Below are positions 1 to 9,301 of a stretch of 64,000 bases of DNA, in pieces (position 1 is the stretch's first letter; the number at the start of each line of letters is the position of its first letter). The stretch covers positions 39,074 to 103,073 of the forward strand of contig HF990416.1 in NCBI GenBank assembly GCA_000432775.1. Reading direction: 5' to 3'. The DNA comes from Alistipes sp. CAG:831 (GTDB lineage: Bacteria > Bacteroidota > Bacteroidia > Bacteroidales > UBA932). Position numbers and translations under genes: made by a program. Below the pieces are notes generated by a model, which saw only the letters and a program-made list of their open reading frames with translations, made no database searches and was not told the origin of the DNA.

Positions 1-25
1 CAGACGCTCTTCATATTGTAAGTTA

Positions 26-59
26 TTTGTCACTTTCTACTTATAATTTCTTATCTTCG
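26..59 (+). promoter_or_regulatory. Bacteroidetes-type promoter of the YitT gene
   Basis: A TTTG box at 26-29 is followed after 22 nt by TATCTTCG at 52-59, one base from the Bacteroidetes -7 consensus TAnnTTTG. The YitT start codon lies 20 nt further on. Assignment is by pattern only. Confidence 0.5.
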
Positions 60-78
60 CAGCCTAAAATCCAACGAT

Positions 79-939
79 ATGTTTCTAAAATACCTGAAAG
101 AATACGCTATCATGACCCTCGGACTGGCCGTCTTCGTCTTCGGCTGGACCGCATTCCTCAACCCCCACGAGATCACCGGCGGCGGCATCGCGGGCCTTGC
201 CTCGGTAATCCATTACGGCATCGACAGCATACCCGTATCCTACGCCAAGTTCGCGATAGACATCCTGCTCCTCGTAGCCGGCTTCATCATCCTCGGCAAA
301 GGATTCGGCATCAAGACCATATACTGTGTGGCCATGAGCTTCGTATTCTTCCAGTTCATGCCCATGATACCGGGCCTGACCAGTATCTCCGCCGGCATCA
401 CCGACAACCTCATCAACGCCCTCATCGGAGGAGCCATGAGCGGTATCGGCATCGCCATCATCATCACCCAGGGCGGCAGCACCGGCGGCACCGACATTAT
501 CGCACTTTCTATCAACAAATATAAGAACATTTCGCCCGGACGTATCTATCTCGTGTGCGATTCTCTCATAGTCATGTCGATTCTGCTGGTCAACGACAAG
601 ACCCTGGCCGACGTCGTCTACGGATTCGTAGAGATCATCGCCTTCTCCTACGCCGTGGACATGTTCCTGACCGGCTCGCAGCAGTCCGTCCAGACCCTCA
701 TCCTCTCCGAGCACAACGATGAGATAGCCGCCCGTCTCCAGAGCCTCAGCATCGAGGGCAGCCGCTCCGTCAAGTCCGTACAGTGGTCCACCGAGGGCAG
801 CCGGAAGATGCTCATGGTAGTCAGCCGCAAAGGCTACTCCGGCGAGATAGTCAAAACCGCCCGCCAGATAGACCCCGACGTCATCCTGATGACCGTCCCC
901 GTCACCGCAGTCTACGGCATAGACGGAAAGAACCAGTAG
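79..939 (+). CDS. YitT family membrane protein (DUF2179 C-terminal domain)
   Basis: This 286-residue inner-membrane protein has the YitT family layout: about five hydrophobic segments in the first 200 residues (TLGLAVFVFGW, ILLLVAGFIIL and further ones), a glycine-rich GGSTGGTDI segment near residue 140, and a soluble C-terminal DUF2179-like domain of about 80 residues ending in VTAVYGIDGKNQ. Family length is normally 280-300 residues, so it is complete. The transported substrate is unknown for most members. The ATG at 79 begins with MFLKYLKEYAIM just after a good promoter. It is monocistronic and converges on the minus-strand gene that ends at 940, with no gap. Family assignment is secure; function is not. 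Confidence 0.9.
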   Translation: MFLKYLKEYAIMTLGLAVFVFGWTAFLNPHEITGGGIAGLASVIHYGIDSIPVSYAKFAIDILLLVAGFIILGKGFGIKTIYCVAMSFVFFQFMPMIPGLTSISAGITDNLINALIGGAMSGIGIAIIITQGGSTGGTDIIALSINKYKNISPGRIYLVCDSLIVMSILLVNDKTLADVVYGFVEIIAFSYAVDMFLTGSQQSVQTLILSEHNDEIAARLQSLSIEGSRSVKSVQWSTEGSRKMLMVVSRKGYSGEIVKTARQIDPDVILMTVPVTAVYGIDGKNQ

Positions 940-3528
940 CTATATACCCTTGACCAGCCTTGCGATCTGCTCGGCCGTGCCGATGTTGTACCCCTGCGAG
1001 ATGTAGACGATGCGTCCGAAGGTGTCCGCTATTATGAATACCGGGTACTCCACATCGCGGACCGGCAGTTTCAGCTCGCTGCACACCGCATCAAGTATCT
1101 TCCAGTCATAGTCCACTCCGATATGCACTCCTGCAGGAGCCTCCGGAAATCCGTCCGAGAGATACTGGCGGTACGCCCTCTCACTGCCGTACATCAGGAT
1201 TACGGGACAGTCAGGTACGTCTGCAAACACCCCGCGCACAGCATGGTTGCTCGGCTCGTGCCTTGCCTGCATGAATCCGAGCACGAAGAATCCGCGGCCC
1301 GTAGTATTGAGAATGGTCGACTCCTGCAGCGTGCAGTCCGGCTGTACAGCCCCGTACACCGCCTCTGCATTCATGCTGCCAATCACCTGCAGGTCCGAAG
1401 GATCCTCCCGCATCACCAGCGTCACATCGGTGTTCTCCCCTGCCGTCACATCAAAGAACGTCATGGTAGCCAGCACCTTGCCACTGGCCATCCTCGTACC
1501 GGAAACCAGCATGTACTGCCCGCAGTCAAGGGACACAGGGCCGCCGCCGAAGATGCCTTTCCAGGTCATGGAGCCTTCACGGCCTTCGTGGTCAGTGAAA
1601 TTGAGCGTCACGGGAGAGCCGCCGTCAATACGCGCGATAGTAAAATGTGTCTCATACTTAGGGTCATCGATATATTCCTGTCCGGCATAGTCCAGCGAGA
1701 GAGTGCCCTGACCCGACACAGCCGCAGCCGAGCCGCCGTCCAGGTCCACGTCCACCCAGCCATCTCCGTCGTGATACTGCACCTTGCCGCTGATCTCTTC
1801 CAGCCGCGCCGGAATTCCGAAAGTACGGCACAGAGCCACGAAGAACACATCCCGCGAATAACTGTCAGCAGCCCCGAGGCGGAAGACCCCGACTGGAGTC
1901 ACCGGGATCACCAGAGGATTGTACCGGTCGCACACCCGGATTCCCGAAGCATAGTCAATCAGCGCATCAACGCTCACGGCGCCAGACTCAAAAGGTCCGA
2001 ATACCCCTTCCGAGGCAGCCTTGAGGAAGACGCTGCGGTAGGGCGACAGCAGCTCCAGCCCCACCCGGGGATTAAGCACATAGTCCCTCAGTACTGGGTC
2101 AGTACCGCTATAGGCAAAATGCGAGATATGGTCCGTCAGCACCCCCTCTGGAGTATCGCGCAGATCCTTCTCGCTGAGCAGGTCCAGCATGTGCAATGCA
2201 TCGCTGCCATATCCGGCTGAAGCCTCCAGGTAGGCGGCTATCTCCTTCCAGTTGCCCCGGGCCTTCGCCAGATAAGGGTCTGAAGTGTCGAATGTGGCGA
2301 TATAGGCTCCGCGGAGCGAATCCTCCCGGGCGAGACGGACGGCATTGGCCTCCACCTGCTCCGCTGTCAGCTCCACCACGGCCTTGCCCTCGGCGGGCGG
2401 CACTATGTCCAGTTCCTCATACCCTCTCCAGGTGCTGTCCTTGTCCAGGGCCAATGTAAGGGAGGTCACTCCTTCTGAAAGAGCGAGTCTTCCATAGCCG
2501 AAACGGCCTCCGGAAGAGGCCCATACGAGGATATCTCCACGGCCGAATGTCGCATGGGACAATCCGTTGCGACCGGTGACATCGGTCACGGCCGTATAGA
2601 ACTCGGAATAATTGTAAATCCTGTACTCGACCTTCGCCCCCTCCACCGGCACTCCGGCGGCATCGGTCACCGTCACCGAAACCCTCTCCACCGGCGCATA
2701 GTTGGAGGTCACGTTTATCTCAGTATAGCAGTCGGTCCGGGAGATGACATCCTCCGGACCGTCATAGCGTCCGAACACATTGGTGTGCATCATCACTCCG
2801 CGCAGGGCCGTGGAGCTGAACCAGGCCACGTCCAGCTCGGGCTCCGGCTCGCAGGCTCCGAGGTAGTGCCAATGACCGTCCACCCAGGCCTCGACCCAGG
2901 CATGGTTGTCATCGGTATGGGCCCAGCGCGGGGTGTAGACCTGCCGGGCAGGGATACCCACAGTACGCAGGGCAGCCACCAAAAGCACCGACTCTTCTCC
3001 GCAACGCCCATACCCGGTCTTTATGGATGCAAGCGGGGATGAGGTACGGGCATCCGAGGGAGTGTAAGTCACCCGCTCGTGGCACCAGTGGTTGACTTCC
3101 AGGACGGCATCGTGCATGGACAGGCCGCGCACCCGGCTGCTCAGATCCGCATAGCACTCCGTGCGGAACCCGTCCAGGGTCTCGTTATTGACCCGCATCG
3201 GCAGGACGAAATGCCGGAACAGTTCCTCGGGCACATCCTTTCCCCACGGCATTTCCTCCCTGGCCCTCAGCACCGTCCTAACCCCGTCCAGATACAACTG
3301 GGGACTGTAGTCGGCTATATCCCCCACCGGCATATACGCATAGAGGAATTCTATGGCCTCCCGCTCCTGCCGGTCAGCACAGCCTTCCAGCACCCTCTCT
3401 ATATCAAGCCCGTTTCCTATCGCAGCCGCCTTGGCCGCCAGATCTTTACCAATCATCTGACGTTCCCCGCACGCCGTCACCAACAGAGCCAGCAGAGGGA
3501 CAATACTTACCAGAACATATTTTTTCAT
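940..3528 (-). CDS. Exported lipoprotein with transglutaminase-like domain and C-terminal thioredoxin-like domain
   Basis: The product is an 862-residue lipoprotein starting at the ATG at 3528; the open frame continues 15 codons upstream, but the signal peptide MKKYVLVSIVPLLALLVTAC begins here and the lipobox cysteine is about residue 20. A transglutaminase/peptidase-like core follows: Cys176 in GYGRCGEES and His209 in DDNHAWVEAW are the first two members of the Cys-His-Asp triad. A second, degenerate copy may lie further on (FFVALCRTFGIPARLEEISG) without a clear His. The last 110 residues (PVILMYGSERAYRQYL, FIIADTFGRIVYIS) look like a thioredoxin/AhpC-TSA fold without a CxxC pair. It is probably anchored on the periplasmic or outer face of the envelope and may act on peptides or cross-links; substrate is unknown. 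It lies downstream of dnaG on the same strand. Confidence 0.75.
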   Translation of the reverse strand: MKKYVLVSIVPLLALLVTACGERQMIGKDLAAKAAAIGNGLDIERVLEGCADRQEREAIEFLYAYMPVGDIADYSPQLYLDGVRTVLRAREEMPWGKDVPEELFRHFVLPMRVNNETLDGFRTECYADLSSRVRGLSMHDAVLEVNHWCHERVTYTPSDARTSSPLASIKTGYGRCGEESVLLVAALRTVGIPARQVYTPRWAHTDDNHAWVEAWVDGHWHYLGACEPEPELDVAWFSSTALRGVMMHTNVFGRYDGPEDVISRTDCYTEINVTSNYAPVERVSVTVTDAAGVPVEGAKVEYRIYNYSEFYTAVTDVTGRNGLSHATFGRGDILVWASSGGRFGYGRLALSEGVTSLTLALDKDSTWRGYEELDIVPPAEGKAVVELTAEQVEANAVRLAREDSLRGAYIATFDTSDPYLAKARGNWKEIAAYLEASAGYGSDALHMLDLLSEKDLRDTPEGVLTDHISHFAYSGTDPVLRDYVLNPRVGLELLSPYRSVFLKAASEGVFGPFESGAVSVDALIDYASGIRVCDRYNPLVIPVTPVGVFRLGAADSYSRDVFFVALCRTFGIPARLEEISGKVQYHDGDGWVDVDLDGGSAAAVSGQGTLSLDYAGQEYIDDPKYETHFTIARIDGGSPVTLNFTDHEGREGSMTWKGIFGGGPVSLDCGQYMLVSGTRMASGKVLATMTFFDVTAGENTDVTLVMREDPSDLQVIGSMNAEAVYGAVQPDCTLQESTILNTTGRGFFVLGFMQARHEPSNHAVRGVFADVPDCPVILMYGSERAYRQYLSDGFPEAPAGVHIGVDYDWKILDAVCSELKLPVRDVEYPVFIIADTFGRIVYISQGYNIGTAEQIARLVKGI

Positions 3529-3583
3529 TGTATCGGTTTTTAATTTCGCTTTAATTCCTCCATCTTGCCGCACCGTTTCAGGG

Positions 3584-5788
3584 CTACGAGACGCGGTTGA
3601 GTTCCTTTACCAACAGGTTTTTAACCTGCAGCAGCGTTTTGAGGCGTTGCATAATTTGCTGCGGTTCTGACTCTTCCGCAGACACCGCATCCTGCCCGGC
3701 ATCAGGAGCTGCCATGCCCGGATTCTGTCCGCCGCCTGCCGTTCCGCCCTGCATCCGTCCGAGCTGAGCCATCAGCTGCGAATACTGATATTCCAGGCTC
3801 TTGAGCTGATAGACCACCACAGCCTTAGGCACGTTCTTGTCAATGGTATTGCGTTCCGGTATCTGGGACTTGAGGTACTCCTTGACGTTGAGCACGTACT
3901 TGGCCTCGGTGATGTCCACCACGGCTACGGACACCTGAGGGTCCTGGCAGTTGACGAACCGTCTGAGTATCCGGTCCTGCAGCACTTCCGGATCCCGGCC
4001 GGCCTCGGATGAGTCCTCCTCGAGGAGCTGGCCCCGCAGATCGAAATACATCTGGAATATCTTGCGGTACAATGGATTCTGAAGTGTCAGGCCATCGTCC
4101 TGCAAATGGGCTGAGATATACTCCGCAACTGTGATGCGCAGTACCGGAGCCTCTGCTCCGTAGGTCCTGTTCTCGTCAAATGTCAGACTGTACTCCCCGA
4201 ATTTAAGCAGATAGTATACCAGTTCCCTTTCTACAGGATCCAGCATAGGAACAGGACTCATGGCTGCCTCTGCAAGAGACGGACTTACAGCTGCCGCATT
4301 GCCCCGGACCGCGCCATACTCCTGGCCACCGTAGACACCCTGACCGCTGTAGTCACTGCCGATATCCTCCCCGTCCGCAGCCCGCACCGCATCCTCCGCC
4401 GCCGCACGCCGGGCCGCCGCCTCTTCCCTCCGCCGCTGCTCGAACTGCCCGGACTCTATCCGCTTGCGCCGCACCCTCGCCACCTCCGCGAAGAGCACGT
4501 CCTCCTTCATCCCCAGCCGCTGGGCGCACTGCTCGATATAGACCGACCGCGCTATCTGGTCCGGAATGACCGCTATGGTATCTATGATGTCCCTGATCAG
4601 CTCCGCCTTCCGGATGGGATCGCGTTCGATGGTGGAGGAGAGCAGGTCGTATTTGAACTCTATGAAATCGGTCTCGTGCTCCGACAGGAAGTCCAGAATC
4701 TCCTGCCTCGTGTGGGAGCGGGCGAAGGAGTCGGGATCCTCCCCGTCCGGCAGCAGGACCACCTTGATGATCATCCCCTCCTCCAGCAGCATGTTGATAC
4801 CGCGGAGGGAGGCCTTGATGCCGGCCGCGTCCCCGTCGTAGAGAACGGTGACATTGTTCGTGAAGCGCTTGATCAGCCGGATCTGGTCTGTTGTCAGGGA
4901 CGTGCCGGATGATGCCGTGACATTCTCTATCCCAGCCTGATGCATGGAGATGACGTCGGTGTATCCCTCGACCAGATAGCATTTCTGCTCGCGGGCGATG
5001 GCCGATTTGGCGAAATAGATACCGTAGAGGGAACGGCTCTTGTGGTAGATGTCACTCTCGGGCGAATTGAGGTACTTGGCCACCGTCTTGTCCTCCCTCA
5101 GGGTCCTGCCTCCGAAGGCTATCACCCGTCCGCTGAGGGAATGTATCGGGAAAATGACCCTCTCCCGGAACTTGTCGACCAGCTCTCCCCCATGCTCGTA
5201 GCAGAGGCCGGTGGAAAGCAGGTACTCAGCCTTATACCCGTTCTGCAGGGCAGTCCGGGGCAATGTCGCGGCGGCCGGCTCTCCGGCGAAGGTCCTTCCG
5301 GACGGGGACCACCCCAGCCCGAACTTGCGGATCGTCTCATCGGAGAATCCCCTCTTCTGCCTGAAGTAGGACAATCCCACGGAATGCCCCTCGGCAGTGT
5401 TGAACAGGGCGTCCGCATAGAACTTGGAGGCAAACTCGGAAACGGCAATCATCGACTCCCGCTTGAGGCGGTCTGCCGTATCCTCGGCGCTCTCCTCCTG
5501 CTCGTGCACCTCTATCCCGTATTTGCGGGCAAGGTACTTGAGAGCCTCCGGATAAGTCATCTGCTCGTGTTCCATGACGAAGGTCACGGCACTGCCCGCC
5601 TTGCCGCATCCGAAACATTTGAATATACCCTTGCTCGGAGATACCGAGAACGAGGGGGTCTTCTCGTTGTGGAAGGGGCAGCAGGCGATATAGTTGGCTC
5701 CGCGCCTCCTGAGAGTGACGAAATCGCTGATGACGTCTACTATCTCGGTCGCGTCCAATATCTTTTCAACGGTGGCTCTGTCTATCAT
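3584..5788 (-). CDS. dnaG: DNA primase
   Basis: DnaG makes the RNA primers for replication. The 734-residue protein starts MIDRATVEKILDATEIVDV. It has the CHC2 zinc ribbon at about residues 40-65 (CPFH, then CFGCGK), and the TOPRIM catalytic core with EGYTD and DGDAAG. The C-terminal part is the helicase-interacting region. It carries an Arg/Ala/Glu-rich and Gly/Tyr-rich linker (RRREEAAARRAAAEDA) at about residues 445-510, and a short low-complexity Gly/Met/Ala stretch before the last coiled segment, both probably disordered. Length is slightly above the usual 600-680. It lies 55 nt upstream of the transglutaminase lipoprotein on the same strand and is divergent from the signalling operon that begins at 5857. 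Confidence 0.97.
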   Translation of the reverse strand: MIDRATVEKILDATEIVDVISDFVTLRRRGANYIACCPFHNEKTPSFSVSPSKGIFKCFGCGKAGSAVTFVMEHEQMTYPEALKYLARKYGIEVHEQEESAEDTADRLKRESMIAVSEFASKFYADALFNTAEGHSVGLSYFRQKRGFSDETIRKFGLGWSPSGRTFAGEPAAATLPRTALQNGYKAEYLLSTGLCYEHGGELVDKFRERVIFPIHSLSGRVIAFGGRTLREDKTVAKYLNSPESDIYHKSRSLYGIYFAKSAIAREQKCYLVEGYTDVISMHQAGIENVTASSGTSLTTDQIRLIKRFTNNVTVLYDGDAAGIKASLRGINMLLEEGMIIKVVLLPDGEDPDSFARSHTRQEILDFLSEHETDFIEFKYDLLSSTIERDPIRKAELIRDIIDTIAVIPDQIARSVYIEQCAQRLGMKEDVLFAEVARVRRKRIESGQFEQRRREEAAARRAAAEDAVRAADGEDIGSDYSGQGVYGGQEYGAVRGNAAAVSPSLAEAAMSPVPMLDPVERELVYYLLKFGEYSLTFDENRTYGAEAPVLRITVAEYISAHLQDDGLTLQNPLYRKIFQMYFDLRGQLLEEDSSEAGRDPEVLQDRILRRFVNCQDPQVSVAVVDITEAKYVLNVKEYLKSQIPERNTIDKNVPKAVVVYQLKSLEYQYSQLMAQLGRMQGGTAGGGQNPGMAAPDAGQDAVSAEESEPQQIMQRLKTLLQVKNLLVKELNRVS

Positions 5789-5824
5789 AGGTTACAAAAA
5801 TATGGATTTTTGAAATATTCTGTC

Positions 5825-5832
5825 TACTTTTG
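5825..5832 (+). promoter_or_regulatory. -7 element of the histidine kinase/PP2C operon
   Basis: TACTTTTG at 5825-5832 fits TAnnTTTG and ends 24 nt before the kinase start. No well-spaced -33 box is visible; the nearest TTTG, at 5809-5812, is too close. The assignment is tentative. Confidence 0.35.
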
Positions 5833-5856
5833 TTTGATTTTGCATTTTTTCACGTC

Positions 5857-6978
5857 ATGCCCGATTACAACGTCAAGAACATATCCGCCCTGAAGACCAG
5901 AATTCAGATTTTCGACAAGGTCATCGTGGTCGTATGGGTAGGGCTGATAGTCCTGCTGTACTACGATATAAGCTGGGCTGTCGCACTCCTGCTGGTGGCC
6001 CAGCTGACACTGTACATCATCCGCCGCAGGATGAAGAAGGAACTCAACCAGAAAGAGATACTGGCCAAAATGGTGGAAGAGCGCACCACGGACCTCCGCC
6101 AGGAAAGGGACAAGGTGGTACAGGAGTCCAAGGAATTGTCCGACGCCCTCGATGCCCTGGCAAAGGCCCAGGACGAGCTGGTACGCAAGGAGAAGATGGC
6201 CACTGTCGGCAACCTCACCTCCGGTCTGGTCGACCGTATTCTCAACCCGGTCAACTACATCAACAACTTCTCAGGCCTCACACTCAGCACCATGCAGGAA
6301 CTGCGCGGGGAGATCGAATCCGTCCGGGACAGCATCCCCGCCGACAAGTATGAGGACATCTCCGAGACCCTGGCCATCATAGACACCAATCTCGGCAAGA
6401 TCAATGACCACGGCTGCAACACGGTCCGTATAGTCAAGGCCATGGAGGAACTCATCAAGACCCGCCACAGCAACATAACCCTCACCGATATCCGGACCGT
6501 GTGCCGCGTGAACGTGGATCTGGCCCGCAAGCATTTCGCCCAGCAGATAGAGCTCAACGGGATAGACCTGCGCCTCAACCTGCCTGTCACCCCCGTACCG
6601 GCCGAAATCAGCATCGACGAGATGAACAAGGTACTGCACCACCTCATAAGCAACAGCATCTACGCTGTCATCAAGAAGCTCCAGAAGCAGAATTTCTCCC
6701 CCGAGATCATAATCCGCGTCATACCTCTGCCCGGAGAGCATACCGAGATATCCGTAAGGGACAACGGCATAGGCATCGAGGACACCATCAAGTCCCGCAT
6801 CTTCGAGCCGTTCTTCACCACCAAGCCTACCTCAGAGGCCGCCGGAACCGGTCTCTATCTGTGCCGCGAGATGATTCTCAACCACAAGGGAACCATCGAC
6901 GTGGAAAGCCGTCAGGGCGAATACACAGAATTCCGCATCACCATTCCCAACCATCAAGACACTACATCCGATGAATGA
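5857..6978 (+). CDS. Membrane histidine-kinase homologue lacking the phospho-acceptor histidine (pseudokinase candidate)
   Basis: The 373-residue protein is read from the ATG at 5857 (MPDYNVKN); a TTG 27 nt upstream is less likely. Two hydrophobic segments (residues about 21-37 and 40-56) are followed by a coiled coil (residues 60-118) and a HisKA-like helix. At the H-box, where the family has G-[IV]-A-H-E-[IL]-x-N-P, this protein reads GLVDRILNP, so His is Asp126 (codon GAC at 6232-6234) and the next Glu is Arg127. The ATPase domain looks intact: N-box HLISNS, G1-like DNGIG, F-box FEPFFTTKP and GTGLYLCRE. It could still bind ATP, or phosphorylate a partner, but it cannot be phosphorylated at the normal site. 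It overlaps the next kinase gene by 8 nt and is probably translationally coupled to it. I infer that it is a sensor or regulatory subunit of the second kinase. Confidence 0.85.
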   Translation: MPDYNVKNISALKTRIQIFDKVIVVVWVGLIVLLYYDISWAVALLLVAQLTLYIIRRRMKKELNQKEILAKMVEERTTDLRQERDKVVQESKELSDALDALAKAQDELVRKEKMATVGNLTSGLVDRILNPVNYINNFSGLTLSTMQELRGEIESVRDSIPADKYEDISETLAIIDTNLGKINDHGCNTVRIVKAMEELIKTRHSNITLTDIRTVCRVNVDLARKHFAQQIELNGIDLRLNLPVTPVPAEISIDEMNKVLHHLISNSIYAVIKKLQKQNFSPEIIIRVIPLPGEHTEISVRDNGIGIEDTIKSRIFEPFFTTKPTSEAAGTGLYLCREMILNHKGTIDVESRQGEYTEFRITIPNHQDTTSDE

Positions 6979-7813
6979 GGACTCATACCAGGAACTGGCC
7001 CGGCTGCGGGAGCAGGTGACCAAACAGGAGAAACTGGCGTCGCTTGGCATGCTCACTGCCGGCATTGCCCACGAGATACAGAACCCGCTGAACTTTGTAA
7101 TCAACTTCAGCAAGATGTCCTCCAAGCTGATGGAGGACCTCGAGGACATAGTCTCCGAAGTCTCCGGCAGCCTTTCTGAGGACGACCGCGAGGAACTGGG
7201 AGAAATCATCTCCGACCTCAAGAGCAATATCACGCGCATCGGGGAGAACGGCGAGCGGGCCTCCAGCATCATCCGCAACATCCTGCTATACTCCCGCGGC
7301 AAGGAAGACGAATACCTGCCGACCGACCTCTGCCGCCTGACCAAGGAGTACGTCGCCCTCTCCTACCACGCCATGCGGGCCAACCACAAGAACTTCAACG
7401 TCACCTTCGAGGAGGATTACGACGAGACCCTCCCACAGGTCAATGTCATACCCCAGGACTTCAGCCGGGCCGTGCTCAACATCATGAACAACGCCTGCTA
7501 TGCCGTATTCGCCAAGTCGCGCGGAGCCACTGACTGCGGCTACAGTCCGACGATAAGCATATCCCTGCGCAGGGACGGGGACAACGCCCGTCTGGTCATC
7601 GAGGACAACGGCACCGGCATCCCAAAGGATATCCGCAGGCATCTGTTCACCCCCTTCTTCACCACCAAGCCTGTGGGAGAGGGCACAGGACTGGGTCTGT
7701 CTATCACCAAGTCCATCATCGAGCAGAAGCACCGCGGGAAGATAGAAGTCGAGTCCGAGCCCGGACAGTACAGCCGTTTCATCATCACCATTCCACTCAA
7801 TCTTAAAAAATAG
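6971..7813 (+). CDS. Soluble sensor histidine kinase
   Basis: This 280-residue cytoplasmic kinase has no transmembrane segment and no recognisable sensor domain; it starts almost directly with the coiled coil and the H-box LTAGIAHEIQNPLNF, with phospho-accepting His34. Further motifs are the N-box MNNACYAV, G1 EDNGTGIP, the F-box FTPFFTTKP and G2 GEGTGLGLS, so both dimerisation and HATPase domains appear complete. It closely resembles the C-terminal half of the preceding gene, which suggests a tandem duplication in which one copy kept the membrane anchor and lost the histidine. It lies 12 nt upstream of the response regulator-phosphatase gene, its likely phosphotransfer target. Confidence 0.93.
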   Translation: MNEDSYQELARLREQVTKQEKLASLGMLTAGIAHEIQNPLNFVINFSKMSSKLMEDLEDIVSEVSGSLSEDDREELGEIISDLKSNITRIGENGERASSIIRNILLYSRGKEDEYLPTDLCRLTKEYVALSYHAMRANHKNFNVTFEEDYDETLPQVNVIPQDFSRAVLNIMNNACYAVFAKSRGATDCGYSPTISISLRRDGDNARLVIEDNGTGIPKDIRRHLFTPFFTTKPVGEGTGLGLSITKSIIEQKHRGKIEVESEPGQYSRFIITIPLNLKK

Positions 7814-7825
7814 AAATCCGACAAT

Positions 7826-9136
7826 ATGGCACTCAAAATACTAAGCGTAGACGACGAGGTAGATTTGGAAATCCTGCTCACACAGTATTTCCGCCGCAAA
7901 ATAAAAAAGGGCGAGTACGAATTTTCCTTCGCCCACAACGGGGTCGAGGCCCTCAGGATGCTCCTGGAGCACCCTGACTTCGACATCATCCTGAGCGACA
8001 TCAACATGCCCGAAATGGACGGACTGACCCTGCTCTCGAAGATCAACGAGATGCGCAACCCGGCCCTCAAGTGCATCATGGTCTCCGCCTACGGCGACAT
8101 GGACAACATCCGCAGTGCCATGAACCAGGGTGCCTTCGACTTCACCACCAAGCCCATAGACCTGAACGACCTGGAACGCACCATCGAGAAAGCCGCCGAA
8201 CAGATAGCCTTCGTCAAGAAGGCCCAGGAGGAGCATTCCCAGCTGGCCTCGATACAGAATGACCTGCACGTGGCCCAGGAGATCCAGGAGACCATCCTGC
8301 CCAAGGAACTGCCGGCCTTCCCAGAAGAGGTACGCCGCCGGTTCGACCTGGCCACCAGCATGAAAGCCGCAAAATATGTCGGGGGCGATTTCTACGACTA
8401 TTTCAAGATCGACGACACCCGCCTCGGCATAGTCATCGGCGACGTCTCGGGCAAGGGAGTCCCCGCCGCCATCTTCATGGCCATCAGCCGGACCATCCTG
8501 CGCACCATAGCCCTATCCTGCCCGTCGTGCGCCGACTGCCTCCGTCAGACCAATAACATCCTCAGCAAAGACAGCGTAGAGGACATGTTCGTCACCGTAT
8601 TCTACGGTATCCTCGACCTGAGCACCGGCCATATCAAATACTCCAACGCCGGCCACAACCCTCCCGTTCTCATCCACCGCGACGGAAAGGCCTCCCTGCT
8701 CGAGCCCACCGGAGACATCGCCCTCGGAGCCGTCCCCGACGTCCCCTACTGCGAGAAAGAGACCGTCCTGACCCCTGGAGACAGCCTGCTGCTCTACACC
8801 GACGGAGTCACCGAAGCCATGAGCCGCAGCGAAGAGCTCTTCGGAACCGCCAGGCTGCTGGAGCTCTGCACGCAGATCTCCGGAACACTGACACCCGGCA
8901 TACAGACTCCCGAAAGTTCCCATGCCGCCGATGCTGATAACACAGCTGCTGCCGATGCCGCGAATACTGCCGATGCCGCCACACCTTCCGGCCAGACCAA
9001 GACCGTCTCGACCAACCCTTCCAGGCCCACCGCACCGGACCTCCTGCTGTCAGGCATAGACACATCCCTTTCCGCCTTCACCGACGGAGCCCCCCAGTCC
9101 GATGACATCACCCTGCTGGCCCTCACCTACAAGTAA
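7826..9136 (+). CDS. Response regulator with PP2C/SpoIIE (RsbU-like) phosphatase output
   Basis: The 436-residue protein has a receiver domain (acidic pair at Asp9-Asp10, phosphorylation site Asp58 in LSDINMP, conserved Lys in TTKPID), a coiled linker with the typical VAQEIQETILP, and a PP2C-type phosphatase domain with metal-binding GGDFYD, GDVSGKG and the terminal SDDITLLAL. Such proteins usually dephosphorylate a STAS-domain anti-anti-sigma factor in a partner switch; no STAS or RsbW-like gene lies in this window. A low-complexity Ala/Asp/Thr/Ser/Pro-rich insertion of about 50 residues (353-405, nt 8882-9040) splits the C-terminal part of the phosphatase domain before the last metal-binding Asp residues. 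It is the last gene of the kinase operon. Confidence 0.93.
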   Translation: MALKILSVDDEVDLEILLTQYFRRKIKKGEYEFSFAHNGVEALRMLLEHPDFDIILSDINMPEMDGLTLLSKINEMRNPALKCIMVSAYGDMDNIRSAMNQGAFDFTTKPIDLNDLERTIEKAAEQIAFVKKAQEEHSQLASIQNDLHVAQEIQETILPKELPAFPEEVRRRFDLATSMKAAKYVGGDFYDYFKIDDTRLGIVIGDVSGKGVPAAIFMAISRTILRTIALSCPSCADCLRQTNNILSKDSVEDMFVTVFYGILDLSTGHIKYSNAGHNPPVLIHRDGKASLLEPTGDIALGAVPDVPYCEKETVLTPGDSLLLYTDGVTEAMSRSEELFGTARLLELCTQISGTLTPGIQTPESSHAADADNTAAADAANTADAATPSGQTKTVSTNPSRPTAPDLLLSGIDTSLSAFTDGAPQSDDITLLALTYK

Positions 9137-9163
9137 TCGCCCTGCCACAGAAAGTTTCACGCA

Positions 9164-9197
9164 CCTGATTGCCCCGCCCGCACAGCCGGCAATCAGG
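9164..9197 (+). terminator. Hairpin downstream of the PP2C gene
   Basis: CCTGATTGCC at 9164-9173 pairs with GGCAATCAGG at 9188-9197, a perfect 10-bp stem with a 14-nt loop, 27 nt after the stop codon. No T-run follows, so it could stall or stabilise RNA rather than act as an intrinsic terminator. A second GC-rich palindrome, CCCCTTCC/GGAAGGGG, follows at about 9253-9270. Confidence 0.4.
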
Positions 9198-9301
9198 AGG
9201 CCTACCCCTATCCCCCTGTTTTCGGAAACTATCCGGAGCCTCGCGACAATCTCCCCTTCCTGGGAAGGGGCCGGGGGTTGGGTCATGGAAGACGCCCGCC
9301 T

